A stretch of DNA of 64,000 nucleotides from Trichosanthes cucumerina (GCA_036507285.1 CM071835.1:3241501-3305500), one strand, 5' to 3'; numbered from the stretch's first letter, positions 1 to 11,818 are shown. Made by a program: numbers and translations. Notes: generated by a model not told the origin, from the sequence alone.

Positions 1-1283
1 TTTAAAAATTTTACGATATAAGTCAATATAAGCATGGTTCAATTAGTTGAGGCATATATCCTCAACTTAGTTGTCGAAGTTTAAATTTTCTAACCTACTT
101 ATTTGAACTATAAATTTAAAAAAAAAAACATTTTTTGTGAAGTTTTTTTATATGCTGATACAAATTATCAAACTAAAACGAAAAAAAAAATAGCGGAGTG
201 GGAGTTGGACGCATTAGAAATTGTTGCAAAATGATAAACGCAAAATAATATAAGGTTCACAAAAAAAAAAAAAAAGGCAAAATAATATATTGCGTCATTG
301 ACAGAGTTTACTTTCAACAATGCTTCATTTTTTGCATTGCTAAAACTTTATTCAAGACAATTTTAAGTAATATTTTCTATGGCGTAAAAATTTTAGCTTT
401 TTTCTAAAAAAAAAACTTCTTCTAGTCTTATTATAATGGTTAATAATCTTGCATCGAAAAGATGAAAATACCTCAAATCATTATAAGATACATAGTTACA
501 CTTCTCATTGTCAATCAGTTTTGAGATAGAAGCTCATATTTATCTAATATGATATCGTAGCTCATGAAACCTAAACGGTATTTTGTTTAAAAATTGGGAT
601 TCGACCCAAGAAAGATGAATTTTAAGAGACATCATATTCAAGGACATGTGGTGAAAAATGCCTCACAACATTATAAGATATATTAGTTACTCATTTCACT
701 GTTAATTGATATCTCAATTTCGAGATAGAACGTCATGCATCAGCAATTCAAGTGGGGAACAATTTGTGTCTTTGCATTGAGAAGGAATGAGATAAATATT
801 CAACATTGAAAAAAAGAATTACCCACCTCCAATAAAATAATAACTCGTTAATGCTACATTATTATTTTATTCCAACGGCATACCAGATTTTGATTGAAAA
901 TTTTGAATCAAAACTTTTAAACATCGTCTCAATGGCATATGGCAGGCAATGACAATTTGACTTATTATATCATGTCTATTAAATTCCCCTTCTTTCTCTG
1001 AGGATCCGTAAGCAATCTCTGTTAAGTTAGACATAGTCAACTCAATATATACAATATGTTTGCATGAAGCTCAATACAATATGAAGTTGTTTAATCTATC
1101 CCTCTCTCTCTCTTTCTCTCTCATCTTTCTAGGTAGGGAGAGAGAGAGGAGGCTGGTGGATAGATGATTGGCACATGGATAGAAGTTTTTGAGTTTGATT
1201 ATTCAATTTGTGCAAGTATTATTTCTTCATGTTCAAACACAGCCAACCTGTCTCTATTTCATTCCCAATTTGCTCTTCTTCTC
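1..1283. other. Gene-free upstream region of the pectinesterase gene
   Basis: This AT-rich stretch holds the TRIM-like remnant at 463-738. A CT-rich run (about 1101-1122) is followed closely by a GA-rich run (about 1136-1150). Nothing else is recognisable. The short open frame beginning at 1164 overlaps the gene's leader and start in another frame and has no family features. Confidence 0.5.
463..738 (+). mobile_element. Degenerate TRIM-like mini-retroelement
   Basis: Two diverged direct repeats of about 85 bp (463-549 and 652-738) share phrases such as CATTATAAGATA and GAGATAGAA. Directly after the first comes TGATATCGTAGC (550-561), which matches the initiator-Met tRNA primer site TGGTATCAGAGC at 9 of 12 bases. 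The order LTR, primer site, short non-coding middle, LTR is that of a terminal-repeat retrotransposon in miniature. It has no coding capacity. The repeats are too diverged to show a target duplication, so the call is tentative. Confidence 0.4.
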
Positions 1284-1290
1284 TATATAA
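1284..1290 (+). promoter_or_regulatory. Probable TATA box of the pectinesterase gene
   Basis: TATATAA lies 58 bp upstream of the start codon, a usual spacing for a plant gene with a short leader. The transcription start would fall near 1315-1325. The call rests on motif and position only. Confidence 0.55.
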
Positions 1291-1347
1291 CCAAACCAGA
1301 GAGACCTAGCTTAGCCTCATCAATAGCAAGAAAGAGCTTGTCTTTCA

Positions 1348-3373
1348 ATGGAGAAGAGTATTGGGGTGTTGTTTTTGCTTCAGTTCTTTTTACTATCTTC
1401 TTCAGCCTTTTCCAACCATGTCTCTAATGGCATTGATTGGTGGTGCAGAAAAACCACATACCCTGAAACCTGCAAGTATTTCTTCAGCCATGGCAGAAGG
1501 TCTCCTCCCAAAGATATGTCTGAGTTCAAGAAAATGGTGATCCAATTCGCCATGGAGAAAGCCTCGAGTGTTGAGAGCCATGCTAAGGGTGTCGGTTCGA
1601 AGTGCCGAAATGAGAAGGAAAGGGCTGCTTGGGCAGATTGCTTGAAGCTCTACCAAAACACCATCTTTCAGCTCAACCACACTCTAGATTCCTCTACTAA
1701 ATGTACTGAATTTGATATCCAAACCTGGCTCAGTACCGCCCTAACCAACCTTGAGACATGTCGCACCGGGTTTGCTGAGCTTAATGTTTCGGACTATGTA
1801 TTGCCGCTGATCACGTCGAACAATGTCACAAAGCTGATAAGCAACAGCTTGGCGGTTAACAATGCTTCAACTTGGCCGGGGAAAGAGACATATAAAAAAG
1901 GTTTTCCAAGTTGGCTTTCAGGTGGTGACAGGAAGCTCTTGCAGTCATCTTCAGTGAAGGCGGACCTTGTGGTGGCTCAGGACGGATCCGGTGACCATAA
2001 GACGGTTGCAGCAGCTCTAGAGGAAGCAGCAAAAAGGAAAACAGATGGGAGATTTGTTATACAAGTAAAGAGAGGGGTTTATGAAGAAAACCTTGACATA
2101 GGAAATAAGATGAAGAATATAATGCTCGTCGGAGATGGAATGAGATTTACCTTCATTACTGGCAATAGAAGTGTAGGAGGAGGCTCCACCACTTTCAATT
2201 CTGCTACTGTTGGTAAGTCTCTCTCTCTAGGTTGACTGTTTATAAGATCATTTGCCTCCATTTTTTCAACAGCATTTGAATATGTCAACCTGCATATTAT
2301 ACTCATTCCAAATCCAACGATACTGGCAGCTTTGTCATCTAGAAAGTAAATACTAAAGAATTTCTTGCATCCCAAGGCATGGCGCTTAGAATTTTCTCCC
2401 ATTCTCCATTTCCAAACAAACATATTAGTTTCTCAAATCTAGAATTTTCTGTGGTAAACATCTTTGTCAATATCAATGTATAAATGGCAAAAATTCTTTG
2501 GCATTCCATCATAAACGAATAGCTCAAATGGCTGTCAAATGTCAATAAGTTCTATACATTTTCACTTTTTTTATACATTTCTACAAGGGTAATGTGAAAT
2601 AAAATTCACATCTTTCGTTTGAAAACCCAATCATGTGAAGAGTATATGATTAATGAGAGATACTTGTATTCTGTCACTCAGCGGTGACTGGAGAAGGATT
2701 TATGGCTCGAGGCATCACATTCCGTAACACCGCTGGTCCTGAAAACCATCAAGCAGTTGCTCTCCGATCAGGTGCAGATCTTTCGGTCTTCTATCGCTGT
2801 GCCTTTGAAGGGTATCAAGACACCCTCTATGTCCATTCACAAAGACAATTCTATAAGGAGTGTTATATTTACGGCACGGTAGATTTTATATTCGGCAATG
2901 CTGCAGTTGTTCTACAGAACTGCATGATTTACGCAAGAAGGCCAATGAATGGTCAGAAGAATGCAGTCACTGCTCAAGGACGGACTGATCCAAATCAAAA
3001 TACTGGCATTTCAATTCACAACTCACGGGTCATGGCCACTGATGACCTGAAACCAGTGGAGAGCACGGTAAAAACCTACTTGGGAAGGCCGTGGAAGGAG
3101 TACTCTCGAACAGTTTTCATGAAAACTTACCTCGATAGTTTGGTTGACCCAGCAGGTTGGTTGGAGTGGAATGGTGACTTTGCATTGAATACTTTATACT
3201 ATGGAGAGTATAAGAACATTGGTCCTGGTTCATCAACCAGCCAGAGAGTGAAGTGGAAAGGTTACCGAGTTATAAGCAATTCAACAGAGGCATCGGAGTT
3301 CACCGTCCAAAATTTCATTGCAGGGCAGTCATGGCTGCCAGGCACAGAGGTCCCATTCATTCCTGGACTCTAG
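1348..3373 (+). CDS. Type-I pectinesterase with N-terminal inhibitor domain (2 exons)
   Basis: The product is a secreted pectin methylesterase that demethylates homogalacturonan in the cell wall. Exons are 1348-2212 and 2682-3373, with a GTAAGT donor at 2213 and an acceptor AG at 2680-2681. They predict 518 residues, the usual family length. Residues 1-22 form a hydrophobic signal peptide. A cysteine-containing inhibitor (PMEI/pro) domain spans about 28-165. The basic processing motif RKLL is at 195-198, followed by the catalytic domain from about 204. Family catalytic residues are all present with the expected spacing: Q312, Q334 and D335 (in YQDTLY), D356 (in VDFIFG) and R424 (in GRPWK). 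In type-I enzymes the pro region is cut off at the RKLL site before export. The start was chosen because it gives the signal peptide and a TATA box lies 58 bp upstream. The gene looks intact. I cannot assign an isoform number. Confidence 0.95.
2213..2681 (+). other. Intron of the pectinesterase gene
   Basis: A GT-AG intron of 469 bp in phase 1, inside the catalytic domain just before the conserved VTGEGF segment. It begins GTAAGT and ends TCACTCAG. It is AT-rich and holds no recognisable insertion. Confidence 0.9.
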
Positions 3374-3691
3374 AAGAAAATTTTTTCTTCATTCTTCCTC
3401 TGAATATATAAGGCAAATATTGAATTATTTAATGTTCATGCAGACTTAAGAAATCATCATTCAAGCTGATATGTCAAATGAAAAGTTACATTCATAAACT
3501 CAGAATTAGCAAACGACAAAGCCACTTCCCAGTTCCTAATTACACTGCAAATAACTTTTAGATTTCACAAAACTATTCGACAGCCAGCAGTCTTTCAGGA
3601 TGGAAATTAAAGATAAGAACCCAAATTACGGAACAAAATTTTCATCATTGCGAGCCTATGATACTAATACTAATCAAATATTTTCATTTCA

Positions 3692-3798
3692 TTTTTTTTT
3701 TGAGTTCAACGACAATTGGGAGTTGAGGGATTCTAACCTCTGACCACTTGGTCGAAGGTACATGCTTATTACTATTGAGCTATACTAACTTTGACTAT
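3692..3798 (-). repeat. tRNA-derived SINE-like element
   Basis: On the minus strand the right end reads TAGCTCAATAG, an RNA polymerase III A-box-like motif. About 35 bp on comes GGTTAGAATCC, 10 of 11 to the B-box consensus. The element ends in a run of A (T on the plus strand, 3692-3701). This is the layout of a short tRNA-derived SINE. It is not a functional tRNA because no cloverleaf can be formed with confidence. Similar box-B-bearing pieces recur across the window. Confidence 0.5.
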
Positions 3799-5625
3799 TT
3801 TCATTCCTTTTTTAATAATTTTAAGGTCCTAGTCCTTCTTACCGACTCAAAACTAATGAATATTGGAAAATATAAATAAGCAAGGTTAATTACTCTACCA
3901 TTTAAAGCTTGAGTTGAAAGTAAGGAGCTATATCATACTCAAGTCTCAAAGCATAGAGTTTGAAAATCCACAAAAAGAGAGCAGATACGTTCATAGTTCA
4001 TAAACATAGACCACAACACAGAGGCCTATAAGAACAAATTCCAATTAACCTCTTTGAAAGTGGGGCTCTTCAACCGCGAATGAGAAGGTGGAGAAAATTG
4101 AAATTTCAGGAAAGGTATTTGTCAACCCCACCCCATTCCACCCTATTTCTTCTAAATAAACAGAGAACACACCTTTAAAAAACAAAGAAAGAAAGAAAGA
4201 AAATTGAGAGCATAACATTCTGAATGAGCATGCCACTTTCTTCTATTTACTTTAAAGGAGCACATTTATAACATGAGCTAAGTGATACAGTATAAAGGCT
4301 TCTAGACATAACCATGAACAAGCCGGTTGATTCGTGGATGAAGATTTTCACAAGGAGCGAACATTTTCATAACGAAAATAAATCAATTGGCTGCATGAAT
4401 ACAAGGAACTGGAAAAGGTTCGCTGTCTACATGAGATCAACTAGCAACAAATCCCTAAATTAAAAATAAAAAAAAGCATCAAAAGCCAGCATTGGCAAGC
4501 ACATTTGCTGCAGCTAATCAAATTAGACTTTTCCATTCTCAAGAATATACAAATTCAAAACTAGAGTCTTACAGAGTTAGAATTTAATAAATTTTAAGAT
4601 TTTTAATAACCTAGAAGGATTACCCAAGGCATTCTACTGCTATGTGTAATCCTACTATAGAGTGGCCCCTCACTTCATTCTTCTCAGGCAAATAATCTTA
4701 CTTGGTACTGCAATTTGAAGTAATACTTTAAATTATTTAGATTTTTTACTGAATCTATGAAAACCAAGCTTTAAATACAATAATTATTTAAAAATCTGAA
4801 GAAAACTTGGCTTCGGATTAAAAATCTGAAGCAGATGCTTTCGAATCATGTTTATGGTCTAAAAGATTGAACCTTTGAGACTACAGAGATGGTTCTGTCA
4901 TATCCCTAAATTCCTAATAGTAAGAATCTAGGATGTACAAAAATTTCATACTCAAGCAAATAAGAATTTTAATTTTTATAGGGGTGATGAGAAAATAAAG
5001 ATATTTAACTAAAACATTTGTGTGATACAACAACATTAGTAGGGGTTGGAGATTCGAGGGAACAAGATGGATGAAAATCGAGAGCAAAAGGAAGCAATGC
5101 GAATAGTACCAGTGTAAGAAGTAGAAGAGTAAATGTTACAGGAGAGAAATATTGATAGAATTGTAGAGGAAGATTATTAGACATGGACATGAAGGAAGAA
5201 CAAACAGAGGGATAATGTAGCGGCAGAAGAAGAGGAAACAATGAACAAAGAGAAGGTGAGAAAGCAAGGAGGGAACTGGATTTGGCTTAATTTTGAATGT
5301 TTCTTATTATTTTATTTCTTAAAGTAAAAGTTCCGACCATTTAAAAATTTTCATTTATTTGTTCCAAATTTGAAAAATCACGCAACATATGCCTCATTAT
5401 TTTTCTTCTTTTTTTAAACAAATTTTGAGAATTTGAACGTGCATTTTCTTGAATGTTGTCAATATCAGGTGTCAACCATAGCCAATTTTGTTGTAAGAAA
5501 CCATTTCATTTCACAAACACCAAAAGCTTCACGTAAACAAACAAAAAAAACAAAAAGAAGCTTCACAAGAAAAATTCTTGCCTCCTATCCACCAACCAAC
5601 TTCTGGAAGAAGGGGATTTGGCCAA

Positions 5626-5755
5626 CTTAATTAAAAAACCTTCTGAAGAACTCCAAAACTCCTTGAACTTTCTATCAAAAGACCCTTTGCAGCCAAATTA
5701 ATTAAAAATCCTTCAGAAGAACTCCAAAACTCCTTGAACTTTCTATCAAAAGACT
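5626..5755. repeat. Tandem duplication, unit about 70 bp
   Basis: Two near-identical copies follow one another, each containing GAACTCCAAAACTCCTTGAA and CTATCAAAAGAC. They start near 5626 and 5696. They are non-coding, and the few differences indicate a fairly recent local duplication. Confidence 0.8.
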
Positions 5756-5912
5756 CCCTCTAAAATATAAATTCCAACACTCTGAATCAGCAATGTTGTA
5801 TTGCCCGCAAGTATAGATGATAACTCTCCTCCATAAAAGATTTTCTAATGGGTTGAACATAAGCAACCACCTAACATTTCCAATAGTAGGACAAGGACTT
5901 CACATATCACGA

Positions 5913-6157
5913 AGTTGAGAAAAGAGGGAGAACGAAAGCCTCTGTATTTTCTTATTCCCACAACTTACTTGTTACAAGGACTCTCTTTACATTAAGTAGA
6001 AGAAGAGTTTTGGAGAAGTACAAGAAATGATTAAGGAGCTAGCTTAAAGGATAAGGAGAAGTCAAATCAAATAAATAAACCAATGCACACAAGATAAAGG
6101 TACAAGTAATAAATGAGATGTCAACAAAAGATGATAGGTTGACTTTAGCTTCTAACA
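5913..6157 (-). repeat. 3' LTR of copia element 1
   Basis: This 245-bp repeat starts TGTTAG and ends CAACT on the minus strand. It matches the LTR at 10623-10867 except for four substitutions. The outer edge abuts the CACGA duplication, and the inner edge abuts a G-rich polypurine tract on the minus strand. Confidence 0.95.
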
Positions 6158-6170
6158 ACCCCCCTCAAAC
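6158..6170 (-). other. Polypurine tract of copia element 1
   Basis: The minus strand reads GTTTGAGGGGGGT directly before the 3' LTR, the expected primer for plus-strand DNA synthesis in an LTR retroelement. Confidence 0.8.
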
Positions 6171-8721
6171 GAGACGTAGGTGACAACAGAAGGGCGAGTT
6201 TGTCACGAAGGTACAGATGTCGGCTGGGATTGAGTGGTTTGGTAAGGCAATCAGCCACCTAGTCATGTGAGGAAATGTACCGAATCTGGATGCGCTTGGA
6301 GAGAACTTGATCCCGTATGAAGTGGGCATCAAGTTCGATGTGTTTGGTGCGAGCATGGAAGACAGGGTTGTGAGCAAGAGCAGCAACACTCATGTTGTCA
6401 CACCATAGTGTAGGAATAAAGGGTTGAGCAACCTTGAGTTCAAGGAGAAGAGAACGATTTCACAAGCAGCATGAGATAAAGCTCGATATTCGAATTCAGT
6501 GCTAGAACGGGCAACAACGGCCTGCTTTTTTGATGACCAAGAGACAAGATTGTTGCCAAAGAAAATACAATAGCCTCCAATGATTTCTGTCATCGGAGAG
6601 GTCGCCCAATCGGCATCCGTGTAGCCAGAGATGTGAAGGGTGGAAGAGGGTTGGATGGATAGCCCAAGATGCAAAGAGCCTTGGAGATACCGCAGGAGAC
6701 GTTTCAAGGCTTGCCAATGGTGGATGGTGGGGGCCTGGTTAAATTGGCTTAATTTGTTCACGGCAAAGGCAATGTCGGGTCGAGTGTGGAGGAGATACTG
6801 GAGAGAGCCGAGAGTACTCCGATAGAGTTGGGGATCAGGAAGTAAGGGGTTGTCATTTTGGGCTAGGTGAGAGCTAGAGATCATTGGGGCATTGACAAGC
6901 TTTAGGTGGCTGAGATTTAAGCGAGTGAGAAGATCTTGGATGTATTTGGATTGAGATAAGATGAGGCCATGAGGTGTATGATGGACTTGAATACCAAGGA
7001 AGTAATGTAGGGGGCCAAGGTCTGTGATAGTGAAGGTGGATTGGAGTAGGGACGTGAAATGGTTAAGAAGGCTGATGGAGGAGCCAGTAAGGATGATGTC
7101 GTCTACATAAATAAGTAGAAAAATGATATCTCTCGAGGAGTGGTAGGTGAATAAGGAGACATCGGCCTAGGATTGGTGAAAAAACCACTTAAGGAGAGTG
7201 GTTCGTAGCATGTCAAACCAAACTCGAGGGGCTTGTTTCAAGCCGTAGAGTGCTTTCTTGAGTTTGCAGACATGATGAGGAAACGTAGGGTTAACAAAAC
7301 CTTGTGGTTGCAGTGTGTAGACGGCTTCCTATAGAGGGCCATAGAGAAAAGAATTGCTCACATCAAGTTGCTTGATGTCCCATTGGGATGTGACAGCCAA
7401 AGTGAGGACTATGCGATTGTGGATGGTTTAATAACCGGGCTGAAAGTTTCGCCATAGTCCACACCGGGTTGTTGGAGGTATCCCTTGGCCACTAAGCGGG
7501 CCTTAAACCATTGGACATTGCCATTCATATCACGTTTAATTTTGTATATCCATTTCGTGCCAACAAGATGGTGCTGAGGTGAAGGAGGGACAAGGTCCCA
7601 AGTGTTGTTGCGGTGAAGGGCTGCAACTTCTTCAGTCATGGTCGTTTTCCACTTAGAGACAGAAACAACAATGACAAAGGAGGGAGGTTCAATTTGGGTC
7701 CAGTTGGTTGGAGGTGCAGACTGAGTAAGACAGGTAAAGGGGAGTTTGGGCTTGGTTATGCCAGATTTAGCTCGTGTCACCATGGGGTGTTGGTTGGATA
7801 TTTCATCTTCAGGGATGATGGGAGAGGAGGAAGAGGATGGCAAAGAAGATGTGTGTGAGTTGTGAGCTGAAGAGGGAGTATTTAAGGGACGTGGGCAGGA
7901 AGTAGTTGGAGATTGCAGAGAGGTAGGTGAGCTGGTTGAGGGGTTGTCGGTTGGTGGTTTGAGTGAGGGAGTTAATGAGATGGTTGTGGGGTGATGTGAA
8001 GGGACTGGGAGGATAGGGAACCAAGAATTAATGGGTTGAGCAGGGGATGTGTTTCTGTCTCTGGTGTGGAATAAATCTGCATAAGGAAACTCTTGCTTAT
8101 TAAAAACCACATGTCTTGAAATATATAATTTACCTAAGGAGTTCATGCATTTATACCCTTAGTGGAGTTCACTGTCCCCCATGAATATGCATTTTTCACT
8201 ATGGAAGTCAAACTTGTGTTGTTGGTATGGTCGGATGCAGGGAAAACATGCTGAGCCAAAAGTCCTTAGGCTACTGTAATTGGGTTGCTGACCTTTTAAT
8301 AGAAAATATGGGCATTGACCTTTGAGAACAGGTGTGGGCATGCGGTTTATAAGATGTACAACAGTTTGAAATGCTTCCCACCAATAATGTAACAGTAATT
8401 TCCCTTGGGCCAAGAGGGAGAGACCTGTTTCTACTATGTGGCGATGTTTTCTTTCAATTCTTCCATTTTGGGCTGATGTATAAGGACATGTTAACTGAAT
8501 TTCAATTCCTTGATTCTTACTTGATAATTAAGGAATGGTTTAAATTCTCCTCCATTATCACATCTTAAGGTCTTTATGGTGCTGTCATATTGTTTTTCTA
8601 CTTGAATTTTGAACTGTTGAAAGGTTGTAAAAGCTTCTGCCTTATTTCTCAAAGGGTAGATCCAAGTGTATCTTGAGTAGTCATCTAGGAAAGCAATGTA
8701 ATAACTGAAACCGTTGGTGGA
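6171..8721 (-). pseudogene. Broken pol of copia element 1: integrase core, RT, RNase H
   Basis: Once the downstream part of the polyprotein. Pieces in order on the minus strand: integrase core with RCDNGGEF near 8540-8570; integrase C-terminal part (8159-8413); linker and start of reverse transcriptase (7409-8146, motif KARLVAKGY); RT middle with the catalytic YVDD near 7090-7110; and RNase H with DADWA and copia motif SKKQAVVARSS (6390-6884). Lesions seen: stop TAA at 8722-8724, a frameshift near 8540, TAA at 8159-8161, a frameshift near 7415, stops near 7330 and 7167, and another break near 6390. No functional product is expected. Confidence 0.85.
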
Positions 8722-10584
8722 TTAGATAGGAGCAAGTCCCCATAGGTCAGTGTGTATGAGTTCTAGTACTTTCATGGCTCTTGAATTAGATGGGTTGAAA
8801 GGAAGTCTATGGGATTTTCCAAATTTGCATGCCTCACAAAAAGATATATTTTCATTGCCTTGAATAGGAGAATTACAAGCTTTAAGGACTTGACTCAAAA
8901 TATTAAAGGACAAATGGCCCATTCTTTGGTGCCATGTATCCATTGTACAAGTAGTTAACACAAAATTCTTAGATAAAGACAAGTTCCTTGATCTTGGATT
9001 GTTCAGGTTCTTCAGATTCCTTGTAGCTTGAATGAAGTGGCTTCTTGGTTCTCCTTTATTTACTTGTGGCTTAACAGAGGCTTGGTTACCTTCAACAACC
9101 TTGTAGAGTCCATTCTCAAGCTTCCCTACCAAGCAAGTCACCTTGGATCTCTTTTCCTTTACAAAGCAAAACAAGTTATCAAATTCAACAGTCACATCAC
9201 ATTCTTGGGTTAGTTTAGAGACATTAATCAAATTCTTCCGTATCTTAGGCACAAATAGAACATCTTTAATGAAAAGATTCTGAGATGATCCTTTAATGCA
9301 AGCATCACCTATACCAAGAATAGAGACTTTGGATCCATCACCCACTATAATATTCTTAAGTTGAGTAGTTTTACCTTTCATGGACAGCTTTCCAAACTCA
9401 GCAATCACGTGGTTACTTGCCCCACTGTCTAAGTACCATGAAGGATCTTGTACAGTTTCCGGATAGGCCATCATTGCAGTAGGATTGTGTGAGCTGGTTG
9501 TTAACTGAGAAGGAGTATGGACTTGATTGCTCGATGGTCCTTGGTCGGGTTTTTCATATCTATGGTAGCAAATGTTTGTTGTGTGTCCCACCTTGCCACA
9601 TATTTGGCATGTTGGTTTGTTTGGTGATAGATAAGGAGAATAACGGTTTCGACCTCTTGACCTTCCTCCTCTTCGAGAGTTATGATAGTTTCCACGGCCG
9701 GAAAACTGAGAATGAGAGGTATTGGAAAGGTGATGGGATGGCCTGGTAATGTCACCGCTTGCTACATTGACTGAGGCTTGTTGAACAGAAATGGCTCCTT
9801 TAACAGATTGGAGATGCTCAAGTCTATGTTCAAAGGAGAGCAATTCATTTTGAACTCCAAACCAAGACATATTTGTTGTCCTGAGGAAACAGACAATGGG
9901 GGTATACTCTTCATCCAAGTCGGTTATGACATGGGAGATGAAGCTCCTCATATCCATTGGAAAACCAGCAACCTGCAAGTTATCAAAGTATTTCTTCATT
10001 GTTTCAAGGTATTCATACATTTTCGTAGTACCTTTTCTTGTTTGTTGCAACATCAGCCTGTTGTAATCTTCTTGCGATCGAGATTGAATACCGTAGTACT
10101 CTTGCACAGCATCCCACAACCCTTTCGCCTCATCATGACCCATAACTTGTCCAGCAACTTCTGGAGTCATGGAGTTGTACAACCAACCAACCAACAATTG
10201 ATCTGCAGCAAGCCAAATATCATACTCAGGATTGGGAATCTTCAGTCCAATCGGTTCCTCCTCAGATGGTGGAAGCTCTATTGTCATCTCAGGAGCAGAG
10301 GAGGTGTCGGTCAAGTGTCCTTCAAGCTTGTAGCTTTTGAGAACGGGTATGACGATGTTTTGCCAAAGGAGAAAGTTGTTACGATCAAGTTTGATCGAAG
10401 TGGATTGGTTCAGAAGGTTAACAAAGGATGGGTTTCCGACTGGGATATCTTTCGAGCGAACGAGGTATGGGTTTCTTTGTGCAGAGTTTTCTGGGTTTAG
10501 GTTTGTGGTTGTTGTGCTTGCGCCAGTAGGTTGCGCAGCTCGGGATGATTCGCTGATGGGTGTCTTCGACGGAGAGTCAGACAT
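8722..10584 (-). pseudogene. Gag, protease and integrase start of copia element 1
   Basis: A long open frame of 620 residues from ATG 10584 (context CCACCATGT), ended by TAA at 8722 inside the integrase domain. Gag comes first. A CCHC zinc knuckle (CQICGKVGHTTNICYH) follows, then the aspartic protease motif WYLDSGASNH. After that come the pre-integrase H/C zinc region (HQRMGHLS, CEACKFGKSH) and the first integrase aspartate (HTDLWG). Homologous sequence continues in the same frame after the stop, so this is a nonsense mutation and not a natural end. The open frame also extends upstream through the primer site into the LTR, but that part is not expected to be translated. Confidence 0.85.
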
Positions 10585-10610
10585 GGTGGCATGGTTCGTT
10601 GACCATTGAA

Positions 10611-10622
10611 GCTCTAATACCA
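10611..10622 (-). other. Primer-binding site of copia element 1
   Basis: TGGTATTAGAGC on the minus strand abuts the 5' LTR with no gap. It matches the plant initiator-Met tRNA site TGGTATCAGAGC at 11 of 12 bases. Confidence 0.9.
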
Positions 10623-10867
10623 AGTTGAGAAAAGATGGAGAACGAAAGCCTCTGTATTTTCTTATTCCCACAACTTACTTGTTACAAGGACTCTCTTTAC
10701 ATTAAGTAGAAGAAGAGTTTTGGAGAAGTACAAGAAATGATTAAAGAGCTAGTTTAAAGGATAAGGAGAAGTCAAATCAAATAAATAAACCAATGCACAC
10801 AAGATAAAGGTACAAGTAATAAATGAGATGTCAACAAAAGGTGATAGGTTGACTTTAGCTTCTAACA
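10623..10867 (-). repeat. 5' LTR of copia element 1
   Basis: This 245-bp repeat is the partner of 5913-6157. It abuts the primer-binding site inside and the CACGA duplication outside. Confidence 0.95.
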
Positions 10868-10872
10868 CACGA

Positions 10873-11208
10873 GAAACAAAGAGACAGTTATAGTTTGATC
10901 GACCCTCGCCATTTAAAGTAGCGTTGAACAAAGATGATAAGAACATAAAGCCTCCAATAAGATTAACATTGCTGGGAGGAAATTGGCTAAGTCTAAATAG
11001 TATGAATCAGTTTGCAGCAACTAATGGTGAAGCTATTGTCGTTAAGGAACCTGTAGCCAGGTGGTGAGAACCTGCGAACATAAGTCCCGAGTCGAACTTC
11101 CCTGGGAGTCACGAGAGCTACTTGAGGTATTTTGGTTGGTCGGGGACCCGGGGTGGATCAACCGAGTTGTTCGTGCTTGGCACTCGAGTCGGAGCACTCT
11201 TGTGTGTG
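10873..11208. other. Unassigned sequence between copia element 1 and the minisatellite
   Basis: No gene is seen. From about 11041 the composition becomes richer in G and C and reads into the 32-bp repeat array. It may be the left part of the older LTR-like repeat that continues after copia element 2, but I could not find its terminus. Confidence 0.35.
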
Positions 11209-11480
11209 TTTAGCATTTGGGTCGAGCATCCATTTGCAGGATTAGCATTTGGGTCGAGCATCCATTTGCAGGATTAGCAATTGGGTCGAGCACTCATTTG
11301 CATGATTAACATTTGGGTCGCACATCCATTTGCAGGATTAGCATTTGAGTCGAGCACTCAATTGCAGGATCAACATTTGAGTCGAGCACTCATTTGCAGG
11401 ATTAACATTTGGGTTGAGCACCCATTTGAAGGATTAGCATTTGAGTCGAGCCCTCATTTACAGGATAGGGCATTAGGGTC
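11209..11480. repeat. Minisatellite, about eight units of 32 bp
   Basis: Units such as GCATTTGGGTCGAGCATCCA plus a 12-bp tail ending GGATTA repeat about eight times with a 32-bp period. Three or four more degraded, longer units run on to about 11600. The array is non-coding. It lies in sequence resembling a gypsy-type LTR, where internal tandem arrays are common. Confidence 0.85.
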
Positions 11481-11668
11481 GAGCATCCCACTGCGAGCTG
11501 TGTGGCATAGGGTTGAGCGACCTTTTGTGATCTTTGTGTGGGCTTTAGAGTCGAGGCTCTATTGCATCTCTGTGTGGGCGTTGGAGTGATCACTCTTTCG
11601 CATTGGGGTGTGTCCCCGTTTGTGGCCGCCTAGGTTCCTGGAACGCCGGTGAGTCTCGGGGTGAGGTG

Positions 11669-11811
11669 TGTAAAACACAGAATTGAGAAAGAATAATATT
11701 CGTTTTATTCACATTTGAGCTCTATGACAAATATATATAGGTGTACAAAGAAACCCTAATACTAAAGGATGTACAATTACGATAAAGGACAACAATATAT
11801 ATATTATAACA
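11669..11811 (-). repeat. 3' LTR of copia element 2
   Basis: A 143-bp LTR that begins TGTTATAAT and ends GTTTTACA on the minus strand. It pairs with 16422-16564. A G-rich polypurine tract (11812-11821, plus strand CTCCCCCTC) adjoins it. Confidence 0.95.
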
Positions 11812-11818
11812 CTCCCCC

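Larger units (their letters stand above)
3374..5907. other. Intergenic region downstream of pectinesterase
   Basis: This holds the pectinesterase 3' flank, a SINE-like piece at 3692-3798 and a tandem duplication at 5626-5755. Open frames at 4045-4236 and 5005-5241 are low-complexity and show no family motif. No gene is supported. Confidence 0.5.
5913..10867 (-). mobile_element. Ty1/copia LTR retrotransposon 1, full-length but defective
   Basis: A 4,955-bp element on the minus strand, flanked by the 5-bp target duplication CACGA (5908-5912 and 10868-10872). Its LTRs are 245 bp (5913-6157 and 10623-10867) and differ at 4 positions by eye, about 98.4% identity. A primer-binding site abuts the 5' LTR (10611-10622, TGGTATTAGAGC), and a polypurine tract abuts the 3' LTR (6158-6170). 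The order is gag, protease, integrase, reverse transcriptase, RNase H, which defines the copia superfamily. Several stops and frameshifts break the polyprotein. Insertion was probably within the last million years at common plant substitution rates, which is inference. Confidence 0.95.

Noticed and set aside
1164..1427. 87-codon frame upstream of pectinesterase
   Set aside because: It overlaps the gene's leader and first exon in another frame and has no family features.
9778..10500. Plus-strand open frame of 240 codons
   Set aside because: It is the antisense shadow of the copia gag frame and has no family motif.
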